A stretch of 64,000 nt of DNA from Anthracocystis setariae (lineage: Eukaryota; Basidiomycota; Ustilaginomycetes; Ustilaginales; Ustilaginaceae), in contig CAKMXJ010000002.1 of NCBI GenBank assembly GCA_928724745.1, positions 1 to 64,000 of the forward strand, in the 5' to 3' direction. Below the pieces are notes generated by a model that saw nothing but the letters and a program-made list of their open reading frames with translations, searched no databases and was not told the origin of the DNA. Positions 1 through 9,229 of the stretch are shown here, one piece after another. The position numbers and the translations under genes were made by a program. The stretch's first letter is position 1, and the number at the start of each line of letters is the position of its first letter.

Positions 1-754
1 TGAGCATAACACTACCCGTGCCTCCCGTGCCTGCCTGTGGAATTTCCGAAATTCCGAAATTGGACCCAGGATACGGAACGCGTCTCCGTGCTTCCCGTGG
101 CCATTCCCGTGCCTTCCGATCCTGCCGACCATTTCCGAGGGTCGGGAACCTTGGGGAAGTATATAGTCAACTTGACTCGTCACAGGTGGCCCCTAGCCAT
201 CTTCCTGTGCTCTGTTCTCTTTCCCATCCTTCCTCGCCAGACCATGCAGCAACACGAGCCAAGTCTTGATCGGTATGCTGGCAGTTCAAATGTTGCTATG
301 CAACCCTAAGGCAAGCCATCACACAAGAGGACCGCCATAGAAGCTTCGTTGCCCGCTTCAAAAAAGCTCGCTTGCCAAGGCACGCAGCTACCATCCTCAT
401 CTTCCAAACACGCCGTTCTCAGTGCTCTTTGGCGACACCGGATGTGTTTGATCAATGTCATCAACACGATCCGACACCGCAAAAAAGCGAGAATTTTGGA
501 CGTTCTTGAACATGTTAGATTGCGTTGAGTAACACGTTCTGCATTGCAAAAAAAGCGGAAATTTTCCGACATTTCCAGATTTGTTAGATTGCGCCAATTA
601 ACACAATCTGTCATTGCAAAAAAGCGAAAAAAATTTTCCGACACGGAAACTCGGAAAATTACCTCGGGGAGCTCGGAATGCGTCAGAATAGCTCGGGAAG
701 CTTGGGAAGCTCGGGATCCTCCATGAGTCAAACTTGACTCCCCATCTGCGGCCC
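1..754. other. Repeat-rich left edge without a gene
   Basis: No open frame here shows a recognisable domain or convincing coding pattern. The stretch has runs of short related words (TTCCGA, CCGTGCC) and a degenerate tandem repeat, listed separately. It looks like decayed repetitive DNA, possibly subtelomeric given the telomere units at 1166. Confidence 0.5.
478..645. repeat. Degenerate ~70-bp tandem repeat, about 2.4 copies
   Basis: Units start at 478, 546 and 616 (the last partial). Each opens with GCAAAAAAGCG, followed by an AATTTT..CCGAC or GGAC block and a TGTTAGATTGCG block, and ends near AACAC..TCTG(T)CATT. Copies have diverged. No coding potential is evident. Confidence 0.6.
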
Positions 755-1053
755 CTACGCTGCAGCTACTGCACCAAGCCTTTGCATGACAAAGTGTACC
801 CATATAGTGCACACACTGACCCCAAGCAGCCCCCAAAGTTTGGCTTGCTCACTGTCGCCACCAGCCAACATGTACGCGCAGACGTACATTTACGTCAACT
901 ACGCCCGCTACGGTGCAGCCACTGTGCCTGGTGTTTGTGTTCCCAAGTCTATCTATATACTGCACAAACTGACATAATAAAAACCCCAGGGTTTTGCTTC
1001 CTCATCGACGCCCCCAGCCAAAGTGTACGCGTGGACCTACGTTTACGTAATTT
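755..1053. repeat. Two diverged ~150-bp direct repeats
   Basis: Copy 1 spans about 755-900 and copy 2 about 908-1053. Shared blocks in the same order are CTACG.TGCAGC.ACTG, a TATA..TGCACA.ACTGAC block, CCCCCA(A/G)..TTTG/GTTTTGCTT, and GTACGCG..GAC.TACGTTTACGT. The copies are clearly related but differ by many substitutions and small indels, so the duplication is not recent. Confidence 0.6.
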
Positions 1054-1165
1054 CGCAAAAAAGTATGCAAACGATTTTGCCAAAATTTTCTGATCACAAT
1101 CTACAAGAAGAGAGCTTTCCAACGGTACCAAATGATTACCATAACTCACAAAGGATACCCCTATG

Positions 1166-1213
1166 TAACCCTAACCCTAACCCTAACCCTAACCCTAACC
1201 CTAACCCTAACCC
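1166..1213 (+). repeat. Interstitial telomeric repeat, (TAACCC)8
   Basis: Eight perfect TAACCC units (the complement of TTAGGG) run without interruption and stop exactly where a gypsy chromodomain reading frame begins (CGGTATGAG). C-rich strand on top is the orientation of a left chromosome end. Smut and other basidiomycete telomeres use TTAGGG, so this is either a relic of a chromosome end or of telomerase-mediated repair. Confidence 0.95.
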
Positions 1214-1380
1214 TCGGTATGAGGTGGAACGTATAGTGGACGAGCGTCTCTTCCGCGGGCATCTTCAATACCGCATCAAATGGAAGCACGACCCTCGGCT
1301 AACTTGGGAGTTTGCGGACAACCTGGCCAACAAGAATTGTGACAAAGTCATGAACAATTGGAGACTGCGAGACGTATCAA
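1214..1380 (+). pseudogene. Ty3/gypsy chromodomain fragment
   Basis: Translation in the frame read across the telomere units gives RYEVERIVDERLFRGHLQYR, then IKWK and LTWEFADNL. This is the typical chromodomain that ends the integrase of chromovirus-type gypsy elements (YEVE.I.D.R..rg.lqY.iKWk....TWE). Only this terminal domain is present; the rest of integrase is missing upstream, where telomere repeats take its place. It is a fragment, not a functional gene. The domain call is secure from the motif; which gypsy family it came from cannot be told. Confidence 0.75.
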
Positions 1381-1459
1381 CTCCACCACCCCAGGAGTGT
1401 TACAATCAAGCTGTCTTGTCGTCCGCCGAAGACGATGGCCTGGTCAAGCGCCCGATCAC

Positions 1460-2026
1460 CCTTATTTCCACTGCAACCTCCGTCACAGAGTCACAAATGG
1501 CAGCGCTTGAGCTCGAAATCTCATGCCTAGCCTGGGCTCTTCATCAACTCCAACACTTTCTCGAGGGCGCCCAGAAGATCGTTGTGATCACCGATCATGC
1601 CCCTCTATTGGCGGTACTGAAGTCTCCCTCGCATAGCCAGCGACACTTCACACCCAGGATCGAGCGCTTACGCGCCTTTCTGATGCCGTATCTCGCAGCT
1701 TGGAGTTTTGATACAAACAAGGAAAGCTCCACGCTAGCGTCGACGCACTCTCACGCCTCCCGCCAAGCGACACGTCCGCCTCATCGCACCACCAACAACC
1801 GTCAACTATCCCTCAATCGCCATAGAGTTCCATTTCCGTTGTATCAGGTTCTCGCCTCAGTCCCGTTCAGGCCTCGTTCCATCTCGTCAAAGCTCCGGAT
1901 CCGTCTCGCATTTGCATCAGTTTCTGCATTGTTCCGCATCGTTCCGTTTTGCCAAGCTCTGGATCAGTTCCGCATCGCATTTCTGTTTCATGTCACGCTC
2001 CTCGGCTCTTTACGGAGGGGGGGGAT
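1460..2026 (+). pseudogene. Collapsed gypsy element: RNase H piece plus 3' untranslated end
   Basis: From about 1490 the frame reads AALELEISCLAWALHQLQHF, then VVITDHAPLLAVL and a degraded version of the VDALSR end. These are the RNase H motifs of Ty3/gypsy polymerases (Glu of the ELE motif, Asp of TDH). Integrase should follow but is absent. Instead the sequence passes into a C/T-rich tail and a polypurine tract (about 2016-2026, ACGGAGGGGGGGA) that resembles the 3' end of the intact element at 14 kb in style. An internal deletion therefore removed integrase. Order relative to the chromodomain piece (upstream) shows two different remnants lie side by side. Confidence 0.65.
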
Positions 2027-2191
2027 GTCGTGAGCTCTCGTTTCCGTCACGCCACATTGTGTAATTAGTGGATTATTTGTCGGCCTAACAGTCGACTGAG
2101 CAGGTATAACCCGCTCAGTCCGTCTGCTAGGCCTCTCTCCGGAATACAACCATCTTTACACACTCAATTCTCACTTTGTCTGTGCTAAACA
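2027..2191 (+). mobile_element. 3' LTR of the degenerate gypsy element
   Basis: It begins TGTCGTGAGC straight after a polypurine tract and appears to end at GTGCTAAACA, giving TGT...ACA termini and a length of 165 bp. A TATAA word lies at about 2104. No second copy of this LTR is visible in the window, so the boundaries rest on the termini and the polypurine tract only. Confidence 0.55.
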
Positions 2192-2393
2192 GCATGACAA
2201 TACCTCGTACTTCATCAAGATCCTGGGCCAAATTGAGGAGTTTGTTGACAAACGCAAAGCACCTGGCCCGCAAAATAGGTATGTCCAAGCGACTGGTTCT
2301 GGCACTTTGGGTCCTTAAGACCCGTCGTAAATTTCATTCCATAGCAATGATTGATGTGTGCGTGAAGTGTGTGAAGTGCTCAACGAGGGGGAC

Positions 2394-3050
2394 TGTTGGA
2401 ACTCAGGTTCCACTTGTCGTCTCACACTTAGAGCATTTCACCCTTCGGCAACAAACCCGCCGTCGGGTTTTGTAACCCGCATGCGGGTTCATGTTTTTCT
2501 AACCGGATTTGGACAATCACGGAGTAATTCACAAAACCAACCGAAACTCACACACGCGCCCAAGACACACAATTCAAGACAGGAGGTTTGAGACATTGTC
2601 CCAGAACCTGCGCTTGGGTTTGATAATTCCGGATGCATCACCAGGGAGAATCCAAAAGTACTTTGACCCGACCAGCATACACACTACACAAAGATGAGAA
2701 GGCCTCAAGCGACCAAGTAAGGGGCTCACGCTATGAACATTGTAGCATTCATCAAGGGACGCTCAGTAAGAATGCTGGGAAGCATTTTCTAGTAGTCTTG
2801 ACGTGTATATAAGTGCTCCCTTGTCATGACCCATTAGTGCTCTCGGAATACATCGAATCTTTTCCCCATTGACTCTTACTTTACCTTCTCTCCAACAACT
2901 CATCAAGTAGTCATCAAAGCACTCATAGTATTCATCGTTCAAGCTTCCTACCTCTGCAAAAACAATGTGAGTGTACAAGACCCGACGTGGATCTTTGGAA
3001 TAACAACAAAGATAACGCTCAGTCATCCTAAGACTTCCGGGATTCTAACA
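2394..3050 (+). mobile_element. Probable Ty1/copia-type LTR
   Basis: The sequence starts TGTTGGAACTC directly after a polypurine tract (GAGGGGGAC) and ends GGGATTCTAACA. The outer eight bases are near-perfect inverted repeats (TGTTGGAA / TTCTAACA, one mismatch). A good promoter word (GTGTATATAAG, about 2804-2814) lies inside, as expected of an LTR. A perfect 16-bp palindrome AACCCGCATGCGGGTT occurs at 2474-2489. No partner LTR, pol domain or target duplication is visible, so it is a solo or truncated copy. About 200 bp between the gypsy LTR and this one (2192-2393) has a short open frame that I do not recognise. Confidence 0.45.
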
Positions 3051-4165
3051 AACCTGCAGTTTGTCAGAACCCAATGTTGGGGTTGATCACCCGACGCCTA
3101 CTTCCGTAAGTCACACTCAAAAGTCAAAATTAACTATTTATTCTTGGCTTTGCCGTAAGGCCGTAATTTCTTGACCCCTATTCTTTCACACTACCAATGT
3201 CTGTAATGTCAGATCCATGGTTGATGCAGTAGGTGACCGTATATTTCAACAATCTTGGTAAGGGCTAACATCCCATACAACGGTCTAGGGTAACTCGGTG
3301 AACTCACAATCATGCACAGGGTTTGAAATTGTGCATAAGCGAGGTCAATTCCACCCATACAAGGGTGTACCAAAACCTCCCTAGCATTAACACAAGAGAT
3401 GACAAGATGCTGAGCAGGCATAACTCGCTCTGCGCAGTGTTAGATCAAGATACTGAACAAATTGGCAAAACCAAAACCATGAACGTGAGATCTAGACGTA
3501 AGTTGAGTTGTCGAGTCGACGCTCTGCATTGGAGGCAACGAAAGTGGACAAAGTGGAAGCCGAGCAGCAAGTGGACGAGTTAACAGCCAACAACTTGCAT
3601 TACCTCGTTACAGTACAGCCGCAACGGAGAAACGCCGCGGTCGGACACCGTCCGCGATGCGAAATCTCCACTTTGGCCTCGAATCCTTTGCGGGGGAAGG
3701 CTTGGTTTCAGATGCACCCTGACCGTTTCGGCTATAGACCCCACAGAGTCCGACAAAGGCGTGCTGGACACTGTACTGTTTCTCGATATGATAGACCGGG
3801 CTCGCAAGGGGTTGTGTTGGAAATCGAGGCTAGGAGGTGACACCGATGCTGGGCTCACGGACCACTGTTATGGCTGCGGCCCACTTCATTGTGGCGGCCG
3901 AGGCTGGCAACGAGCGGCCCACCCAACTCATCCGGACCAGATGCGAGTTGTCGGACCGTCCCCGAAAGCTACAGCTCCTGTCTCGCTGTTCGGCCAACCA
4001 GAAGGTGGCTACAGTATAGCGACAAAGTCGTAGTGATTGCATATATAGAGCCGGTTTACAGTTGGAACCCTTGCACGATCCCAGCACATACTCTTCTAGC
4101 AGTTTCCCGCCTCAGCACATCCTTTCAACACCATCTTATATTTGCAGGGCATCCTACCAACAAAC
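3051..4165. other. Intergenic region; no gene recognised
   Basis: Several open frames overlap on both strands, none with a recognisable domain. The last ~130 bp are the probable promoter and 5' leader of the decarboxylase gene, with pyrimidine-rich sequence before its ATG. Confidence 0.5.
4041..4047 (+). promoter_or_regulatory. Candidate TATA box of the decarboxylase gene
   Basis: ATATATA lies 125 bp upstream of the ATG at 4166, followed by a C/T-rich leader containing CAGCACA. Position and sequence fit a fungal core promoter; no further support. Confidence 0.35.
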
Positions 4166-5263
<1,098 letters not shown>

Positions 5264-5346
5264 ATCGACCTTCTGAAATTGCGTGTCACTTCACGAGTTG
5301 CTAATACATACATCGTCCTTCCAAACGGGATCCGGTCTGTGTCCCT

Positions 5347-5907
5347 TCATGTGTTGGAGAGCTCCTTTTCCATACAGATCGAGGTAGTGACGCCTGCATA
5401 GTAGCCAAAGTTGGGTATGACACGGTAACCGTTGCGTGTGTAGAAGCGGTGTGCTTCTGCGAGCTTATCACCGGTCTCAAGACGGAGGGTGGTACAGTCG
5501 AGCTTGAGGGCGCCGTGTTCTAGGAAGGTAAGGATGGCGTTCGCAGCTCCTTTGCCGCGTGCTTCCTGGGCGACGAACATCCTCTTGATCTCGGCCGAAT
5601 TGTGATCAAGCTTGCGAAGGCCTCCACAGCCGACGGCACGACCATCTTGATAAGCAACACAGAAGAGCGCCATGTCGTCGGCTGTAGGTGGTGTTCCTGG
5701 TTCCGAGTCGACACGTTCGTACTTCTTGGCAATATCTAGACGCTGCTGTTGCCGCAAGGCGCAGGCATCCGGATGATGCCAGGCCACTTGTTCGACTCTA
5801 AGTGTGTCTTTAAGCGCCGTAAATGCACAATGAGGAAGCAATCATCATCTCAGCAGCTGGCACCGGCATCTAGGACAAGTTCTGCAACCCTGGCACTCAC
5901 TCTCCAT
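5347..5907 (-). CDS. GNAT-family N-acetyltransferase
   Basis: The long exon (5807-5347) encodes a small GNAT fold: a first strand TLRVEQVAW, GCGGLRKLD, EIKRMFVAQEARGKGAANAI (the acetyl-CoA pyrophosphate loop, here QEARGKG), LRLETGDK, EAHRFYTRNGYR and the last strand ending CMEKEL. The open frame has no ATG of its own before the domain (it follows in-frame stops). I therefore propose a 7-bp first exon ATGGAGA at 5907-5901, spliced by GTGAGT...AAAG (intron 5900-5808). This gives a 155-residue protein beginning MENTLRVEQ, the right length for the family. Acetyl acceptor unknown. It is convergent with the decarboxylase gene, the stop codons being about 80 bp apart. The domain call is firm; the tiny first exon is a prediction. 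Confidence 0.72.
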
Positions 5908-6277
5908 ATCGAATCTTGTTTTCGGTCACCTTTGATCGTAGTACGGACGTAAGTACTTCTCGTCAGCGCGAAAAAGCAGGGTTTGAGGATGAAAGCAAAG
6001 TGGGATTTCGCAACGAGGCAGCGATGATTGGCAGGTCGGTGAGTCACTGTGAACCAGAGGCGTGAACGAGAGATGTGCGGAGCGTCGCAAGAGCATAGAA
6101 AGTAGTCGAAGGAGTCACAGAGTCGATTCTTCCGTCTCCATCTCGAACATGCTTCCTCGGTGCTTTGAACGGCTAGTTGTCTGGCGCTATCAGATTGCAG
6201 ACAAGGTCTGTTTACACGGCGAATATCCGAGGTGTCATAAATGTTGAAATTGTGTTAGAACGGAGGCCGTTGTACAT
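5908..6277. other. Intergenic, between two minus-strand genes
   Basis: Promoter side of the GNAT gene and 3' side of the MATE gene. No further gene or repeat seen. Confidence 0.5.
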
Positions 6278-8458
6278 TCAAGCTCTAAAATTCTGAATTT
6301 CCTGCACATGTTCCGGGTCGGACGGGTCATCGACAGCCATGCGTAACTGCACCTTCTTGACCTCCCACTCCCAGTCAGTGATGCCGATCAGCCAAATCAT
6401 ACCGGCAGAGCCAAAGAGCAGTGCAATGGTCAGACCCCACCAGAGACCTGCTAGACCGAGGTTGATCCCGGTGAAGGTGAGCACGAGACCGACAGGAATG
6501 CCGATGATGTAGTACGAGACCATGTTGATACCGGCACCAGCAGCCTGCCTTCCTGTGCCACGAAGCACGCCTCCGGCGATGCCGCAAATCCCGTCAGCGA
6601 CCTGGAAGAAAGCCAACAATGGCAAGATGTATTCAACGAGCTTGATGACCTCGACGTCAGAACTGAAGAGCCAGCCCCACTGTCGGCGGAAGATGAGGAA
6701 CATAGCAGAGTTGAGACCACCCATAGCGAGAGAGAGAATGAGGGCAACTCTGCTCGAGATTTTGGCTTCGTCGGGACGATTGGCGCCGAGTAGGTTACCG
6801 ACTCGCACGGCTGCAGCCACGGATGCGCCAAAAGGAAGCTGATAGGTGACGGAAGAGCTGACCAGTAAAACGGATTGAGCAGCGAGCGCGACGACGCCGA
6901 GCTGACTGGTGACGAGACCAACAATCTCCCAAGCCCACCATTCGGCGGCCAGGCTGATCATGCCGGCAAAGCCAAGGAACAGCACTGGTCGGATACCATC
7001 CCACTTGAAAGCCGCAGATGTGAAGCCATCCCAAGCATCTCGGGGTCCGAGAACACATTGCAGGAAGCACAGGATAGCCATGAGCCACATGGAAAGCGCC
7101 GAGGCAAGCGGAGCACCAATGAAGCCGAGTCGAATCGAGTCAGGCCCCCAAACGAGCAAGTAGTTTGCGAGAGCGTTGAGAGGCGAGACAAACATGAGCA
7201 CGACGGTGGGAGCGTGCATGAGGCCCTGGGCCTGCAGGTATCTTCGACACACTTCGAAGAAGGCATAGCCAGGAAGACCGATGGAGAGCACGGCAAGATA
7301 GCGGCCTGCGAGGTAAGCTACTTCGGGATCCTGACCAATGCGAATCAAGATGGCCTCGGCATTGAGCCAGACGGCTAGGATGAGAGGAAGAATCGCCACG
7401 ATGATGACGCCCATTCGCTGTGTCCAAAGGCCGACCGACTTGGGTTGTTGCGTGTAGGCGGACGGCAGCAGCGTGTCTAGAGCGGAGATAAAGCCAGACA
7501 GAACACTGAAGCCCGAGACATTTGCCGTCATGCTGGACAAAGAGGCCGCTGCCAGCTCTACCGTACCCAGATGGCCCAGAGAGAAGACAGAGGCGACCGA
7601 AAGCGACAATTCCAGCAAATGAGTGGCAAAAATAGGAATAGTGTATTCGGTCAAAACCCTCGCTTCCCTCCAGGCAATGTGATCTGTTGGTTCGTGGGCA
7701 ATGGATTCGATCTGTTCTACGCCTGGCAACGGTACTTCTCGCATAACGTTGGCGGCAGCCCATCCGCTGACACCTGGACCGCCGCCGACGATGCTTGTAT
7801 CATCGATGGACGGACGACGAACGGCGCCATAGGAAGCGTCTAGTGGTTGAGGAACTCGACGTTGGAGGAGAGAAGTGGATTCGGTGGCATCCGAGTCAGC
7901 ATGTGTACTCGCAGCAGAATCATCGACTGAGGGCCTGGATGATTTTTTGACCGGGTGAGCCGGAGTTGAGGTGGCGGGAGCCCATAAGGTGATGTTGGAG
8001 GCTGCGCCGGTACGATGGGTCGGTGGATGGGCGGGGCCTCCAAGCAAGTACTCGGATGGGATTCCTGCGATTTGGGGATACGCATTGACGCTGGGTCGAC
8101 GATTTCTAGGCGATGCAAGCGGAGCGGTGGTGGAAAGTCGATTTGTGCGACCAAACGCGGGGGAATTTGGAATGGCTAGGTGATTAGGAGGGAGTGAGAT
8201 GTTGCTGAGACTGTTGTCAGTCGAGTCATCGGGATGTGCGGAGGATATCGAAGCAGCATTTTCGTGATCGTCATGCTCGTCTCCGTCGTCGTAGACGCTA
8301 TGGCCATTTTCGCCTCCATCTTGCGCCGTGTCCGGTTGATCGGCACTGTGCAAAATACTTCTGCTGAGGGCACCGAAGTGTTGATAAGAGCCGGGGTGTC
8401 CCTGGAGCAAGGTGTAGTCTCTCGTAACGGACGAACCGTAGCGCGGAGTGAAGCTCAT
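6278..8458 (-). CDS. MATE-family multidrug/toxin exporter
   Basis: Single-exon gene for 726 residues. I start at MSFTPRYGSS (8458); the open frame extends upstream only through an (AG)n microsatellite that would encode a Leu-Ser run. The first ~255 residues are polar, Ser/Pro/Asp rich and probably cytosolic. From about residue 260 to 715 there are some twelve hydrophobic segments with MATE features: EYTIPIFATHLLELSL, FSLGHLGTVELAAASL, a duplicated second half with LAAQSVLL and ASVAAAVRVGNLLGANRPDEAK (compare the VGN.LGA signature). Family members are cation-coupled exporters of organic compounds in the plasma or vacuolar membrane, similar to yeast Erc1 and its paralogue. Substrate unknown. 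The full gypsy element is inserted about 330 bp upstream of its start codon, so its promoter may be altered. Confidence 0.9.
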   Translation of the reverse strand: MSFTPRYGSSVTRDYTLLQGHPGSYQHFGALSRSILHSADQPDTAQDGGENGHSVYDDGDEHDDHENAASISSAHPDDSTDNSLSNISLPPNHLAIPNSPAFGRTNRLSTTAPLASPRNRRPSVNAYPQIAGIPSEYLLGGPAHPPTHRTGAASNITLWAPATSTPAHPVKKSSRPSVDDSAASTHADSDATESTSLLQRRVPQPLDASYGAVRRPSIDDTSIVGGGPGVSGWAAANVMREVPLPGVEQIESIAHEPTDHIAWREARVLTEYTIPIFATHLLELSLSVASVFSLGHLGTVELAAASLSSMTANVSGFSVLSGFISALDTLLPSAYTQQPKSVGLWTQRMGVIIVAILPLILAVWLNAEAILIRIGQDPEVAYLAGRYLAVLSIGLPGYAFFEVCRRYLQAQGLMHAPTVVLMFVSPLNALANYLLVWGPDSIRLGFIGAPLASALSMWLMAILCFLQCVLGPRDAWDGFTSAAFKWDGIRPVLFLGFAGMISLAAEWWAWEIVGLVTSQLGVVALAAQSVLLVSSSVTYQLPFGASVAAAVRVGNLLGANRPDEAKISSRVALILSLAMGGLNSAMFLIFRRQWGWLFSSDVEVIKLVEYILPLLAFFQVADGICGIAGGVLRGTGRQAAGAGINMVSYYIIGIPVGLVLTFTGINLGLAGLWWGLTIALLFGSAGMIWLIGITDWEWEVKKVQLRMAVDDPSDPEHVQEIQNFRA

Positions 8459-8543
8459 GACTTCAATTGGCTGTGGGGATGAGGTCGAAAGCCGGTTGTC
8501 CGAGCAGCAAGCTGATGAATATATGAGAGAGAGTGTGTGTGTG

Positions 8544-8547
<4 letters not shown>

Positions 8548-8595
<48 letters not shown>
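8548..8595. repeat. (AG)24 microsatellite
   Basis: 48 bp of uninterrupted AG/GA, 90 bp upstream of the MATE start codon, preceded by (GT)n. It lies in the probable 5' leader or promoter of that gene. Confidence 0.95.
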
Positions 8596-8598
<3 letters not shown>

Positions 8599-8708
8599 GC
8601 AATAAGACTTGCGCGGAGACGGTTTGCAAGAAGACCGCGGCAAGTTGGAAAATGGACGGTCCAGGGTCCTATGGACGATTAGTCGGCAGGCAGATAGACA
8701 GGCAGATA

Positions 8709-8710
<2 letters not shown>

Positions 8711-8774
<64 letters not shown>
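8711..8774. repeat. (CAGG)16 microsatellite
   Basis: Sixteen perfect CAGG units, preceded by two CAGATAGACAGG-like units (about 8690-8710). It ends 17 bp before the left LTR of the gypsy element. Confidence 0.95.
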
Positions 8775-8786
8775 TTGAGCCGGTGG

Positions 8787-8791
8787 GCACC
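8787..8791. repeat. Target-site duplication, left (GCACC)
   Basis: Matches the five bases immediately after the right LTR (14364-14368). Confidence 0.9.
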
Positions 8792-8986
8792 TGTCACGTG
8801 TGCACGTGACTAACGCTTAGTCAGCGTCTGCCAAGCATTCTGTGGCTTGCCTCACCGATCTCTCGTCGCTTCGCTCTTGCTTCGCTCCTCATGTATATAG
8901 TCAAGGTCTCGTCTGGATCTCACCTTTCCGGAAATCCACTACCTTCACTATTCACATTCCGCATACAAGCTGTGCATCGTGTGACA
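8792..8986 (+). repeat. 5' LTR (195 bp)
   Basis: Begins TGTCACGTG and ends CATCGTGTGACA; the terminal TGTCAC/GTGACA are perfect 6-bp inverted repeats. A TATA-like word TGTATATAG lies at about 8889-8899. A palindromic CACGTG core occurs twice near the start (8795-8800 and 8804-8809). Confidence 0.95.
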
Positions 8987-8987
8987 T

Positions 8988-8997
8988 TGGTAGCTTC
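8988..8997 (+). other. Probable primer-binding site
   Basis: TGGTAGCTTC starts one base after the LTR. The first seven bases match the TGGTAGC that pairs with the 3' end of yeast initiator tRNA-Met; the last three do not fully match that tRNA, so the primer identity in this fungus is uncertain. Confidence 0.5.
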
Positions 8998-9229
8998 TGT
9001 GGTCTTCGACAATCTCTCAATCTTCAACCAACGTCAACTCTGCGAATCTTCGCAAAATTCTTTTCAACCTCCTCATTCCCACTAGCATACAGCCACCATT
9101 CCTCCTACAACTCGCTCTCGCAGGTCGCCCGACTTGCTTCCCCTTGATCCAGACATTCATCTCATTCGCCGGCGGCTACAACCGACGCCGTCCTCTTCTG
9201 ATCGTTCTTTCACACCAGCGACATCCACG

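Larger units (their letters stand above)
8459..8791. other. Promoter region of the MATE gene, largely simple repeats
   Basis: Contains (GT)n, (AG)24 and (CAGG)16 tracts. Nothing else recognised; the retrotransposon starts at its right edge. Confidence 0.6.

Noticed and set aside
8609..8813. Open frames through the CAGG repeat (poly Arg-Gln-Ala-Gly or Leu-Pro-Ala-Cys)
   Set aside because: Tetranucleotide repeats stay open in all frames by construction; no evidence of coding.
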